The notes under the pieces are model-generated. The model was not told where the DNA came from and searched no databases. It worked only from the letters and a program-made list of their open reading frames with translations. Positions 16,388 through 24,126 of a stretch of 64,000 nucleotides of DNA are shown one piece after another. Made by a program: the position numbers and the translations under genes. Origin of the DNA: Candidatus Thiothrix anitrata (GTDB lineage: Bacteria; Pseudomonadota; Gammaproteobacteria; Thiotrichales; Thiotrichaceae); assembly GCF_017901155.1 (NCBI RefSeq), contig NZ_CP072800.1, forward strand, positions 372,001 to 436,000, in the 5' to 3' direction. Position 1 is the first letter of the stretch; the number at the start of each line of letters is the position of its first letter.

Positions 16388-17597
16388 TGAGTTGCTCCCT
16401 CATTTCCTGCATGATTCGTTGTGCTTTAGCTTCTTCTTCGGCGGTTTCAAGGATATACGCACCTTTCACCAGATTCTTTTCTGTCAATTGTGGGGCAAAT
16501 GCCTTCATAACTTCCTGAGTATGCGTAGTAACAAACAAAGTGAAGCCGGGATAATGCTTCTGTGCCATTTTCATCAGCTCGAACATAAGCTGGAAACGCC
16601 AGGTTGTATGCAGATGAGTTTCTATTTCATCAATGAAAACAATAGTGTTACCTGTCATATGAATGCCAAGACGCAAGAATATTTGCAGAAGGCTCTTCTC
16701 TCCACTGCTCATCTGATCAAGACGATGAGCTTGTGATTGCCCATCTACAGTAACGTCAGCCAACAAGGTACGTTTGTTGACATCAGTAATTTTCTTGTTG
16801 GACTCACCAAATACTCGTTGATTAATGATTGATAAGGCTTCTTTGAAGCGTTCTTCGTCCAACCATTTCAACCAAACCAATAGATTATCTAATGACTGAT
16901 CCCACAACTGCCCTTCTGTAGAAAAGGTATGAGTTGGTTTGTATCCCCAATTGTTAGGGCGATCAATACTACGTTGGTCAATATTCGCGGGCTTGGGAAT
17001 ATTTCGGTATGCCGAGAAGTAAAGCAGTGTCGGATAAGTGAGTGAAGCATCTTCAAAACCATGAGGTTCTGTTTCTGTATTATCTTTTGTCTGTGCCTGT
17101 TTTAGCAACGAATTAAACTCAGCCATCCAAGGTATCAGGCCATCCCAAGGATCAGTGGTCAGCATTTCAATCCGACCTACATCCGTTCGACGAAAACCAA
17201 ACCGATGCCATTCTTTCGCACCAACGCGGTCAAGCTCTTTCTCATCCCACGTTTTCAGGAAAGTGTTGCCAATAAAACCGGCGATCAGTGACAGCACCCA
17301 CACTTTGTCAACACCATCACGCTGGGTGCGAACGAGAATATCCCATTGTGCACGTCCTTTGCCGTAGTCCAACGGCTCGAACCCAAAACTTTCCAGTTTA
17401 GTCTTACCCAGCATGTTCATCATGGCAACCATCAGCTCCAGCAAGGTGGTCTTGCCACGTCCGTTTTTGGAGGCAAACAGGAAAACATTACAGGGTTCTT
17501 CGTTCACATCAGTGAAATCGAACTCCTCCAAGCGTTCCTGAAACGGGCCAATACGGTCAACTGTTAGGAAGAGTGGTGAGAACTGTTTGATCTGCAT
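16374..17597 (-). CDS. AAA ATPase of the SMC/ABC-like class, AriA-like
   Basis: This 407-residue ATPase has a Walker A at residues 42-51 (ASKNGRGKTT, with an unusual Ala/Ser start), an ABC-type signature MSSGEKSLL near 296, Walker B NTIVFIDEIETHLH near 317-330 and an H-loop TTHTQEV near 357. The short insert between Walker A and the signature is characteristic of AAA15/AAA21-type defence ATPases such as AriA. The ribosome-binding site AAGGAAA precedes the ATG, 2 bp after the FtsK-like gene. Its partner is the overlapping DUF4435 gene. It probably senses a phage trigger and controls that nuclease. Confidence 0.85.
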   Translation of the reverse strand: MQIKQFSPLFLTVDRIGPFQERLEEFDFTDVNEEPCNVFLFASKNGRGKTTLLELMVAMMNMLGKTKLESFGFEPLDYGKGRAQWDILVRTQRDGVDKVWVLSLIAGFIGNTFLKTWDEKELDRVGAKEWHRFGFRRTDVGRIEMLTTDPWDGLIPWMAEFNSLLKQAQTKDNTETEPHGFEDASLTYPTLLYFSAYRNIPKPANIDQRSIDRPNNWGYKPTHTFSTEGQLWDQSLDNLLVWLKWLDEERFKEALSIINQRVFGESNKKITDVNKRTLLADVTVDGQSQAHRLDQMSSGEKSLLQIFLRLGIHMTGNTIVFIDEIETHLHTTWRFQLMFELMKMAQKHYPGFTLFVTTHTQEVMKAFAPQLTEKNLVKGAYILETAEEEAKAQRIMQEMREQLSAES

Positions 17598-17599
17598 GG

Positions 17600-19087
17600 C
17601 TATTTCCTTGTCATTTTGACTAGTTGGGCAATATCGTCAGCATTAATATTAACACCATGCAGCCTCAGAACATTGCCCCCAACCAAACGAATTAACATAT
17701 CACCACGACCAGTGAGCTTTTCCGCACCTGTTTCGTCCAGAATGATGCGTGATTCAGCAGCAGTACGGACAGTCAGAGCAATACGGCTGGGAACATTGCT
17801 GCGTAGCAAGCCACTGAAGGTGTCAGCATCAGGGCGTTGTGTAGCCAACACGAGGTGAATACCCGTTGCGCGGGCTTTTTGCGCAAGCCGTACCAAATAG
17901 GTTTCCGTGTCTTGTGATTCCATCAACAGAGCGGATAATTCTTCAACAAATACAACAATAAAAGGAAGCTGGATGACTTGCTTGGTTAAGCCCTCTTCCA
18001 AATCCCGCACGCCTGCATCGGCTAATACTTGTTCCCGACGCTCCATTTCACCCGCTAGTTCTTTGAGTAGCTTTAATGCGGCTGGTGCATCTGTCACTAA
18101 ACCTTCAGGAGCAAGATGGGCTAACTGCTTATACGCCGTAAACTCAACTCTTTTGGGGTCAATCAAATAAATTTGAAGTTGCGCAGGCGTGCAACTTTGT
18201 ACAAGTGAAGCAATGAGAGCGTGCAACAGGACACTTTTTCCGCTGCCTGTTGTGCCTGCAACTAACAGATGCGGTGCTTTTGCCAGATCAAAACTGTACG
18301 GTTTACCTAAGACATCCACACCGGGATAAACAGGCAGCAAGAACGTTGTACTTTTCCCTTGTTCTATCCAACGGCTTTGTTCATGGAATCCTTGGGAATG
18401 CCAAGATGAGGCAGGACGTGGTACATCCAGTCCGATCACTTTAGGTTGGTTGGTTTCGTGGGTGAAAATTCCTTGTTCTTGCAAGCCTAAAGAAAATGCC
18501 AATGTATCCAGATTCCGCTTCAATTTGCTAAGGTCATTGGCATCAGGCAGATGCAGCATAAAACGGGTTAAACGAGATCCATCTATGGTTTCCTTGATAT
18601 GTCCACGAACACCTATTTCTTCTAGCATTTCCAGTAAGGGTAGTGGGGCAGCATTTCTATCCTGCTGTTTTGCTGTATTAAGGTTGCTGAATAAGGATTG
18701 ATACAGGTACTCATGGAAATCGTGTGACTCTCGCCAACTCGTGCGAAACTCATCTAAACCGCGCCGGATATGACGTTGTAACAAACGGATAAACATTTCC
18801 TCATCAGCAAACAAATCTTGTTGATGGTAGTTGCTTATTAACAGACGATAGAGATCAGTAAAATTTTCATCATCAGGCTTGCCTTCTCCACAGACTTGCT
18901 CCAGTGAGTATTCTTTGCCGTCACTAGTTCCAAAGTCATAGTGTTCGCCCGGTGGCGTGGTCATTTTCAGAGAGCGTGCCAATGCCAAGCGCAAAATTTG
19001 CCATTTATACCGACCTGCCAACAAACCTTTGCGTTGAATAAGCTCAATGGTTCTCTCATCATTAAGACTTGTATTTACTTTAGCCAT
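17600..19087 (-). CDS. DndE-like domain fused to an FtsK/SpoIIIE-type DNA translocase
   Basis: This 495-residue fusion starts with a DndE-like helical domain at about residues 5-115 (KWQILRLALARSL, GEGKPDDENFTDLYRLLI, IRRGLDEF). An FtsK-type motor follows: Walker A AGTTGSGKS at 277-285, LIDPKRVEFTAY near 308, Walker B region IVVFVEELSALL near 377, and ATQRPDADTFSGLLRSNVPSR near 415. Normal DndE is a small protein binding nicked DNA; here it is tied to a DNA pump. The start abuts the stop of the DndD-like gene. The missing standard Asp before Glu in Walker B (EE) is noted. Confidence 0.85.
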   Translation of the reverse strand: MAKVNTSLNDERTIELIQRKGLLAGRYKWQILRLALARSLKMTTPPGEHYDFGTSDGKEYSLEQVCGEGKPDDENFTDLYRLLISNYHQQDLFADEEMFIRLLQRHIRRGLDEFRTSWRESHDFHEYLYQSLFSNLNTAKQQDRNAAPLPLLEMLEEIGVRGHIKETIDGSRLTRFMLHLPDANDLSKLKRNLDTLAFSLGLQEQGIFTHETNQPKVIGLDVPRPASSWHSQGFHEQSRWIEQGKSTTFLLPVYPGVDVLGKPYSFDLAKAPHLLVAGTTGSGKSVLLHALIASLVQSCTPAQLQIYLIDPKRVEFTAYKQLAHLAPEGLVTDAPAALKLLKELAGEMERREQVLADAGVRDLEEGLTKQVIQLPFIVVFVEELSALLMESQDTETYLVRLAQKARATGIHLVLATQRPDADTFSGLLRSNVPSRIALTVRTAAESRIILDETGAEKLTGRGDMLIRLVGGNVLRLHGVNINADDIAQLVKMTRK

Positions 19088-21145
19088 TTAATACATAGCC
19101 TCATCTTTTATCGGTTGCGTATGTGCGCCATCTTGGCTGTTTTCCAAGCGATATTCTCTATAGATATATTGTTTAAGTCGATGGTAATCCTCTGCAATAA
19201 TTTCAGAGTCCATAGGTAATAGAATAATTTGTCTTCCTAATGCGGGATAATACTGTTCCAGCAAATTGATACGGTGTAATCGGTCAATTCGCGCAAGCGG
19301 TGTGTCAATAATGACAGGGGCTTCCTTACCTGAAACATCTTTCAATGCCCATAGCAGAGCCTGAGTAACGAGTTGTTTCATGCCAGACGAAATATTGGCC
19401 ATGCCAACCAATTCGCCGTGTACATTTTCATAAGAGAGACTGAAATTCTCGTCAACCTTGATTTTATGGATCAAGTGATGTGATGTCATCAACGCATTAA
19501 AACGAATATTAATCTTTTCTTCAATTTGCTCTCGCCGCCGTTTCTTTAAGTCTTGCTTGTAATCACGATAAATCGTTTGTAGTTTCTGTGCCAGTTCCAG
19601 TTTTGCTTGGCTAGAGCTTAGCTGACGCAGTTTGGTATCTTGTATTTTTACTGCTTGTTGTTTTTGATCAACCATTCGTTGAGCTTGCTTAATAGCATCT
19701 TCTTTTTGACCAATAGCTTTCAGAATTTCATCACGCACTGCTTGCAGTTTACCAATTTCTGCTTTGTGTTCCTGAAATTTTTTCTGTTCGTCTTGGTCAA
19801 GACTGCTGACATCATCCAGCTTTTGCTGGATTGTACGCTGTTGGCGTTTTAAATCGCTGATGCTTTGACTTTCTCGTCCTAAACGCTGACGTTCTGTATC
19901 TGCTTGCAAGAAAAACTGGAGGCGTTTAAGTAGTTTGGCTGTCCGAACATTATCCAGCTTGAATTTCAAACCTGAACTTTCAGTCACTGGCATTGGCGCA
20001 TATAGCTTTTCATACATTGATAGCAAACCAGCCAATTTTTGCTGAAAGAAGTTTCGCTGATCCTGGTAAATATTGGGATACGGTAGAGGTTCTTCATGCA
20101 ATAGTTCTTGTGGCAGTTGTTTCTTTAATTCTGACAGCAGTTTACCAATAGGACTCTCTGTTTGTTTCGTTAAATGAGAAAGGCTTTGTTCAGCCGATTG
20201 CAGCAATTCAGGCACTAATAGTACCGGCGCAATTGGGGTGAGCTCATCAGTGAACTGTTGTGTTTTCTGCTCCAACTGCTTTCTTATTTTGTCTATTTGA
20301 GTTGTTAGCCGCGTTTCATCTTCTTGTAGAGTGAATGCACGTTTTGATTGAATATAACTTTCAAGATTTTTGATTTTATAGGTGTATTCTTGTTTTTGCT
20401 CATCCAGAATCCGCACTTCTGCCTGAAGTGCTTCATGGGTTGCGCAAATACTCTGCAACTCACCGTGAAGTTTATCCAGCTCTGCCTGTTCTATTCTGGC
20501 TGAACCTTCCCGTCGCCAATTGGAAATATTTTTACCAATATACTCATCCAACAGGTCAACTGTTGCTATATCAAGAATTTTCTCAATTTGTTCTAATTGG
20601 CGGGTACGGTTAGCTTCAGCAAGTGTTTGTACTTGTTCCCCATCATAAATAAAAAATGGTAAAAGATGGCGAGGTAAAATATTTTCAAGAAATGCATCTG
20701 CATCTTCCTGATCAGTAATGGTGCGACCATCGCTGAACGTAATTTCTAGCAAACCATTATCGGTATGGTTTTCTTGATGTATTGGCCAAAATCGGCGCAC
20801 AGATGCTTTTTCGCCGCGCTCAGTCCATTCTAATGTAATGGAGAAGTCTCCATCAGGTTCTGCCTTGCGAGCTTCAGTATTCAGGATACCTTGCCATTCA
20901 TTTCCAGCACCTTGAATATAATCCTTTGGGCGTAATTTTCGACCTGTTTGCACAGTAGAAAGCATGGCATCATTCGTGCCTAGGAACAGCAGTTTGACAC
21001 TATTGATGAAACTGGTCTTGCCATAGCCATTACGCCCATGAATCAGGGCAATATTCCGCCGAGTGTCTGTTGCAGGACTCAGGTCAAATATTTGCTGCCC
21101 CCGATAGGAGAACAGGTTGCTGATGATAACGCGATCAATAATCAT
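19088..21145 (-). CDS. DndD-like SMC/Rad50-type ATPase
   Basis: This 685-residue protein has the DndD layout. An N-terminal ATPase half carries Walker A HGRNGYGKTSF at 36-46. Two long coiled-coil stretches span about 200-560. A C-terminal half holds the signature SSGMKQLVTQALLWAL and Walker B VIIDTPLARIDRLHR near 625. DndD supplies ATP hydrolysis in DNA phosphorothioation and is thought to nick or reshape DNA. No sulfurtransferase (DndC), cysteine desulfurase (DndA) or DndB gene is present within the window, so the usual sulfur role is doubtful. It starts 17 bp after the small upstream gene. Confidence 0.88.
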   Translation of the reverse strand: MIIDRVIISNLFSYRGQQIFDLSPATDTRRNIALIHGRNGYGKTSFINSVKLLFLGTNDAMLSTVQTGRKLRPKDYIQGAGNEWQGILNTEARKAEPDGDFSITLEWTERGEKASVRRFWPIHQENHTDNGLLEITFSDGRTITDQEDADAFLENILPRHLLPFFIYDGEQVQTLAEANRTRQLEQIEKILDIATVDLLDEYIGKNISNWRREGSARIEQAELDKLHGELQSICATHEALQAEVRILDEQKQEYTYKIKNLESYIQSKRAFTLQEDETRLTTQIDKIRKQLEQKTQQFTDELTPIAPVLLVPELLQSAEQSLSHLTKQTESPIGKLLSELKKQLPQELLHEEPLPYPNIYQDQRNFFQQKLAGLLSMYEKLYAPMPVTESSGLKFKLDNVRTAKLLKRLQFFLQADTERQRLGRESQSISDLKRQQRTIQQKLDDVSSLDQDEQKKFQEHKAEIGKLQAVRDEILKAIGQKEDAIKQAQRMVDQKQQAVKIQDTKLRQLSSSQAKLELAQKLQTIYRDYKQDLKKRRREQIEEKINIRFNALMTSHHLIHKIKVDENFSLSYENVHGELVGMANISSGMKQLVTQALLWALKDVSGKEAPVIIDTPLARIDRLHRINLLEQYYPALGRQIILLPMDSEIIAEDYHRLKQYIYREYRLENSQDGAHTQPIKDEAMY

Positions 21146-21162
21146 GAGTTGCTTTCCATCAC

Positions 21163-21372
21163 CTATGGGATGGCTTGGTTAATTTGGGTTGTTGCTTTGG
21201 TAATAAACTCGCCTACCTTCCGTTCCAATTCAGCTTTCGCACCCCAACGCCCCATGTCACCCTCAGCCTCTCGACCAAGTTGCAATAAGGACTCAAGCAA
21301 TTCAGATGGCAGGTCATTTTCAATTGCCAGTTTTTCAATGATGTCTTTTTCTATGCTGACCGCTACGGGCAT
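21163..21372 (-). CDS. small protein at the head of the Dnd-like operon
   Basis: This 69-residue protein starts at the ATG at 21372, which has GGAG 8 bp before it; a longer 82-residue reading upstream lacks such a site. It is helical and acidic to basic in alternation (MPVAVSIEKDIIEKLAIEND, later LLQLGREAEGDMGRW). Small proteins of this kind are found beside DndD-like ATPases in DNA-modification clusters. It is the first gene of the minus-strand operon, and its promoter should lie in the 21373-21643 divergent intergenic region. Function unknown. Confidence 0.7.
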   Translation of the reverse strand: MPVAVSIEKDIIEKLAIENDLPSELLESLLQLGREAEGDMGRWGAKAELERKVGEFITKATTQINQAIP

Positions 21373-21606
21373 AAGATTCTCCAATACTGGGGCATGACAA
21401 CATTTCATCACTAGCGAAAAAAGGTCATTAGACCAAAATAAGGGGCATTTGGGTAGTATTCAGAACTAATAGCCAAAATAAGAATTTGGCTCCAATGGAA
21501 AGACTTGAACGTGACTTGGCAGCGCGTGGGTTTAGCGATCATACGGAAACACGCCGCGCTGTTCTCATGAAAGCATTTGCACTGCAAAATGAGTCGCAAG
21601 ATGGCG

Positions 21607-21612
21607 TATAAT
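21607..21612 (+). promoter_or_regulatory. -10 box upstream of the HNH restriction gene
   Basis: A perfect TATAAT lies 32 bp before the start codon at 21644. No good -35 box at the right distance was found, so this may be an activator-dependent or weak promoter. The region 21373-21643 serves both the HNH gene and the divergent Dnd-like operon. Confidence 0.4.
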
Positions 21613-21643
21613 CTGCGCAACTAAACGATATTGGGCTACGTTA

Positions 21644-22534
21644 ATGAATGCGCAAGAACTCCTCACCCGCATCACCGCTTTAAATGTCTGGAAAAAAGGC
21701 GACCAACGCGCTCCGCACAAACCGCTATTGCTGCTGCTGGCGTTAGGGCGTATTCATGCCGATTTACCGCGTTTAATTCCGTTTGATCAGATCGACGCAA
21801 AACTCACACAGTTATTGCAAGACTTCGGCCCCAGTCGCGCCAGCTATTACCCCGAACTACCGTTTTGGCATTTACAGTCTGATCTGATTTGGGAAATGCC
21901 GCGTTCTACTGGTGTTTTGACCGCATCCGGCAGCATCAGCAAAAAGTATTTGCGCGATAATCACGTTGAAGCAGGCTTCAACCAAGAAGTATACGACCTG
22001 CTAAAAACCAATGCAGAACTGCTGCAACAAGTAGCAATGCAATTGTTGGAAGACAATTTCCCGCCGTCTGTCCATCAAGATATTTTGGATGAAGTCGGCT
22101 TAGATTTTGAAGCAATTCCGCAACTCACCACGCAAAAACGTGCCAAGCGTGATCCAACATTCCGCCGCCGCATACTGGAGGCTTACGACTACCGCTGCGC
22201 TATTTGTAATTTCAGTGTACGCATGGAAAACACCCCAATTGCGTTGGAAGCCGCCCACATCAAATGGTTTCAAGCAGGTGGTCCCGATATTGAAAGCAAC
22301 GGTTTGGCACTTTGCTCTTTGCATCATAAATTGCTCGACCGTGGCGCGTTAGCCATTTCCAATGAACAGAAAATCGTGGTGTCAGAAAAAGCAAACGGAC
22401 ATGGTGGCTTTCAAGAATGGGTACTCAATTTTGATGGTAAAGCCCTGCTGAAGCCGCGCAATTCGCTATATGCACCGAAGACGGAATTTACCGACTGGCA
22501 TATTCGTGAGGTGTTTCAAGGCAAGTATCGCTAA
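21644..22534 (+). CDS. phosphorothioated-DNA-binding HNH restriction endonuclease, ScoMcrA-like
   Basis: This 296-residue type IV restriction enzyme has an N-terminal sulfur-binding-type domain at about residues 1-150. Its hallmarks RAPHKPLLLLLALGRI (22-37), YYPELPFWHL (68-77) and a glycine-containing loop near 90-97 match the domain that recognises phosphorothioated DNA in ScoMcrA relatives. The HNH nuclease at 175-235 has Cys185 and Cys188, LEAAHIKW (His205) and NGLALCSLHHKLLDRG. Such enzymes cut DNA carrying sulfur in the backbone. Its position beside a DndD/DndE-containing operon is paradoxical unless that operon does not add sulfur. Confidence 0.88.
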   Translation: MNAQELLTRITALNVWKKGDQRAPHKPLLLLLALGRIHADLPRLIPFDQIDAKLTQLLQDFGPSRASYYPELPFWHLQSDLIWEMPRSTGVLTASGSISKKYLRDNHVEAGFNQEVYDLLKTNAELLQQVAMQLLEDNFPPSVHQDILDEVGLDFEAIPQLTTQKRAKRDPTFRRRILEAYDYRCAICNFSVRMENTPIALEAAHIKWFQAGGPDIESNGLALCSLHHKLLDRGALAISNEQKIVVSEKANGHGGFQEWVLNFDGKALLKPRNSLYAPKTEFTDWHIREVFQGKYR

Positions 22535-22911
22535 TCCCAATACACCGCCTTTTCAGGAAAAATCCACCGCACGCCACCACGCGGATCAGCCTGATCGCCC
22601 GTATAACGCGGTATCACATGCACATGCAGGTGAAACACCGTTTGCCCAGCGGCTTCGCCGACATTCACCCCGATGTTATAGCCTGCGGGCTGGTGTTGGG
22701 TATCCAATTGCTGCTTGGTGAGATGCAGCAATTCATGCAACGCATTGAATTCTTCAGCCGTGAGTTCAAACAATGAAGCCACATGACGCTTCGGAATAAT
22801 CAGCGAATGCCCCAGCGACACCGGAAAACGATCCCGAATCACCACATGAAACGCATTTTCCGCCACAATATCCGCCGCTGCGAGTTGGCAGAACGGGCAA
22901 GAGGGTGACAT
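22531..22911 (-). CDS. HIT-family nucleotide hydrolase or transferase, copy 1
   Basis: This 126-residue histidine-triad protein has an N-terminal CPFC metal site (residues 5-8) and the catalytic triad HLHVHVIPR near 100. These enzymes hydrolyse nucleotide phosphoramidates or dinucleoside polyphosphates. The ATG at 22911 has AAGGAAGAT in front. It is nearly identical to the gene at 25410-25796: five substitutions over the shared region. It lies 17 bp after the frameshifted AbiEi-like gene on the same strand, and its 3' end overlaps the HNH gene by 4 bp. Confidence 0.9.
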   Translation of the reverse strand: MSPSCPFCQLAAADIVAENAFHVVIRDRFPVSLGHSLIIPKRHVASLFELTAEEFNALHELLHLTKQQLDTQHQPAGYNIGVNVGEAAGQTVFHLHVHVIPRYTGDQADPRGGVRWIFPEKAVYWD

Positions 22912-22928
22912 ATCTTCCTTTATGCCGC

Positions 22929-23593
22929 TTAAGATTGACGCTGCCATTGTTGAATCGCCCCGTATAACTGCGTGAATAACTCCGTTTTATGCCCAGATTG
23001 TTGATAGAAAGCAATCGTTTCCAACGCAATCATCCCCGCTTCCGTATCATCAAAACGCATATCCTCCAACAAAAACGCCTGCATGGATTTGACGGAATGC
23101 ACCCGAAGCTGGCGCGTCAGCAACAAACGCTCACACAAAGCTTTCGCAGGTGTCGCCAACAAGCAATAGCCACCACCCATCGCCGCAACCGACTGCATAC
23201 CGATAGGGTACAAAATCTCAGGAACATGGTGATAAGCAAAACGCCCCCCCCCGTGTCTAGCTGCCGACTACGACGCGGGGTGACAGACGTGACCTCGAAC
23301 ACCGCTTCGGGAATCAACCCGTAATGCCACAATGCATAATCCAGCGATACACAAGAAGGGTCATACAACACATTAGCCACCAGCAAATGCGCTATGGGTT
23401 TCCCACTGACTTCGGGCGATACCACATACATACCGCGTTTCAGCGGCAATAACACACCTTCATCCAACCAGCGTGAAATCTTGTTATTGGGAGTTTTGTA
23501 GCCATTGAGAACCGATAACACCGTATGATGCCTCAGTGGAATATTGCCAAAAGGCTTGAGCAGTACTTCAGCGTTACGCATTTTTTCCGTCAA
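22929..23593 (-). pseudogene. AbiEi-like antitoxin gene broken at a poly-G tract
   Basis: Two frames (23117-23593 and 22929 to about 23250) form one protein of about 221 residues resembling AbiEi-type antitoxin/regulator proteins: an N-terminal winged helix (NGYKTPNNKISRWLDEGVLL), then CVSLDYALWHYGLIPEAVFEVTS and RFAYHHVPEILYPIGMQSV. The frame breaks at a run of nine G on the coding strand (23244-23252); ten or seven would restore it. No nucleotidyltransferase toxin gene follows; the HIT gene takes its place. It may be decayed, phase-variable or an artefact of homopolymer sequencing. Confidence 0.7.
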
Positions 23594-23656
23594 AAATGAC
23601 CCGTTAATCGCATTAAATCAAACTAAGTGTGCATAATCAACGTAACTGGAAGCCGC

Positions 23657-23741
23657 GTTATAGCCTGCGGGCTGGTGTTGGGTATCCAATTGCTGCTTGG
23701 TGAGATGTAGCAATTCATGCAAAGCGTTGAATTCTTCAGCC
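23657..23741 (-). repeat. 85-bp internal fragment of the HIT gene
   Basis: This segment corresponds base for base in length to 22675-22759 inside HIT copy 1, with a few substitutions, and to the same part of copy 2. It carries differences matching each copy in turn, so its parent is unclear. It lies between the broken AbiEi-like gene and hipB, marking a junction left by recombination or duplication. Confidence 0.85.
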
Positions 23742-23759
23742 TTCTGCTTGAAAAGATAC

Positions 23760-23787
23760 TATAATATGCTTTTTACTAATAAAGCAT
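23760..23787 (+). promoter_or_regulatory. hipB promoter -10 box and operator-like palindrome
   Basis: A perfect TATAAT at 23760-23765 is followed at once by the inverted repeat ATGCTTT-N8-AAAGCAT (23766-23787), ending 15 bp before the hipB start. HipB-type repressors bind palindromes with an 8-bp centre, so this is the probable autoregulatory site. Confidence 0.6.
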
Positions 23788-23802
23788 GAGAATAGTGTCT
23801 TT

Positions 23803-24126
23803 ATGAATGACTTGCCAGACCGACGCAAAGCTATCCTCTTCCCCAAGCAGCAAAAAATCCTGCGCACCTTGGGAGAAAACATCAAGTTGGCACGCAAACG
23901 CCGCCAGCTTACCCAGAAACTGATCAGCGAACGCACCGGTATCAGCCCCATCACTTTGCGTAAAATCGAAAAGGGGGATGCAGGTGTTTCCATCGGTCAC
24001 TACCTGACTATGTTGGCAGCACTGAATCTGGCGGAAGACCTTGCCAACGTAGCGCAGGATGATGAATTTGGGCGCAAATTGCAGGACGCTAAATTGCTGG
24101 GTGCTGACAAGAAGGGCGGAAAATAA
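23803..24126 (+). CDS. hipB: HipB-like helix-turn-helix antitoxin
   Basis: This 107-residue protein contains an XRE-type helix-turn-helix at about residues 25-80 (LGENIKLARKRRQLTQKLISERTGI, read as the usual five-helix domain, with LRKIEKGDAGVSIGHYL). It overlaps the hipA start by one base, the usual antitoxin-toxin order. It should repress its promoter and neutralise HipA. Because the partner kinase is deleted in the middle, it may now act only as a repressor. Confidence 0.85.
   Translation: MNDLPDRRKAILFPKQQKILRTLGENIKLARKRRQLTQKLISERTGISPITLRKIEKGDAGVSIGHYLTMLAALNLAEDLANVAQDDEFGRKLQDAKLLGADKKGGK

Noticed and set aside
17600-21372. Calling the cluster a functional DNA phosphorothioation system
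   Set aside because: No DndC, DndA or DndB gene is present and an enzyme type that attacks phosphorothioated DNA is adjacent.
21411-21620. 69-codon minus-strand frame, and a 38-codon plus-strand frame at 21495-21611, in the divergent intergenic region
   Set aside because: Neither has a good ribosome-binding site, hydrophobic core or family resemblance; the region is better explained as promoters, though the plus-strand text MERLERDLAARGF could be a relic.
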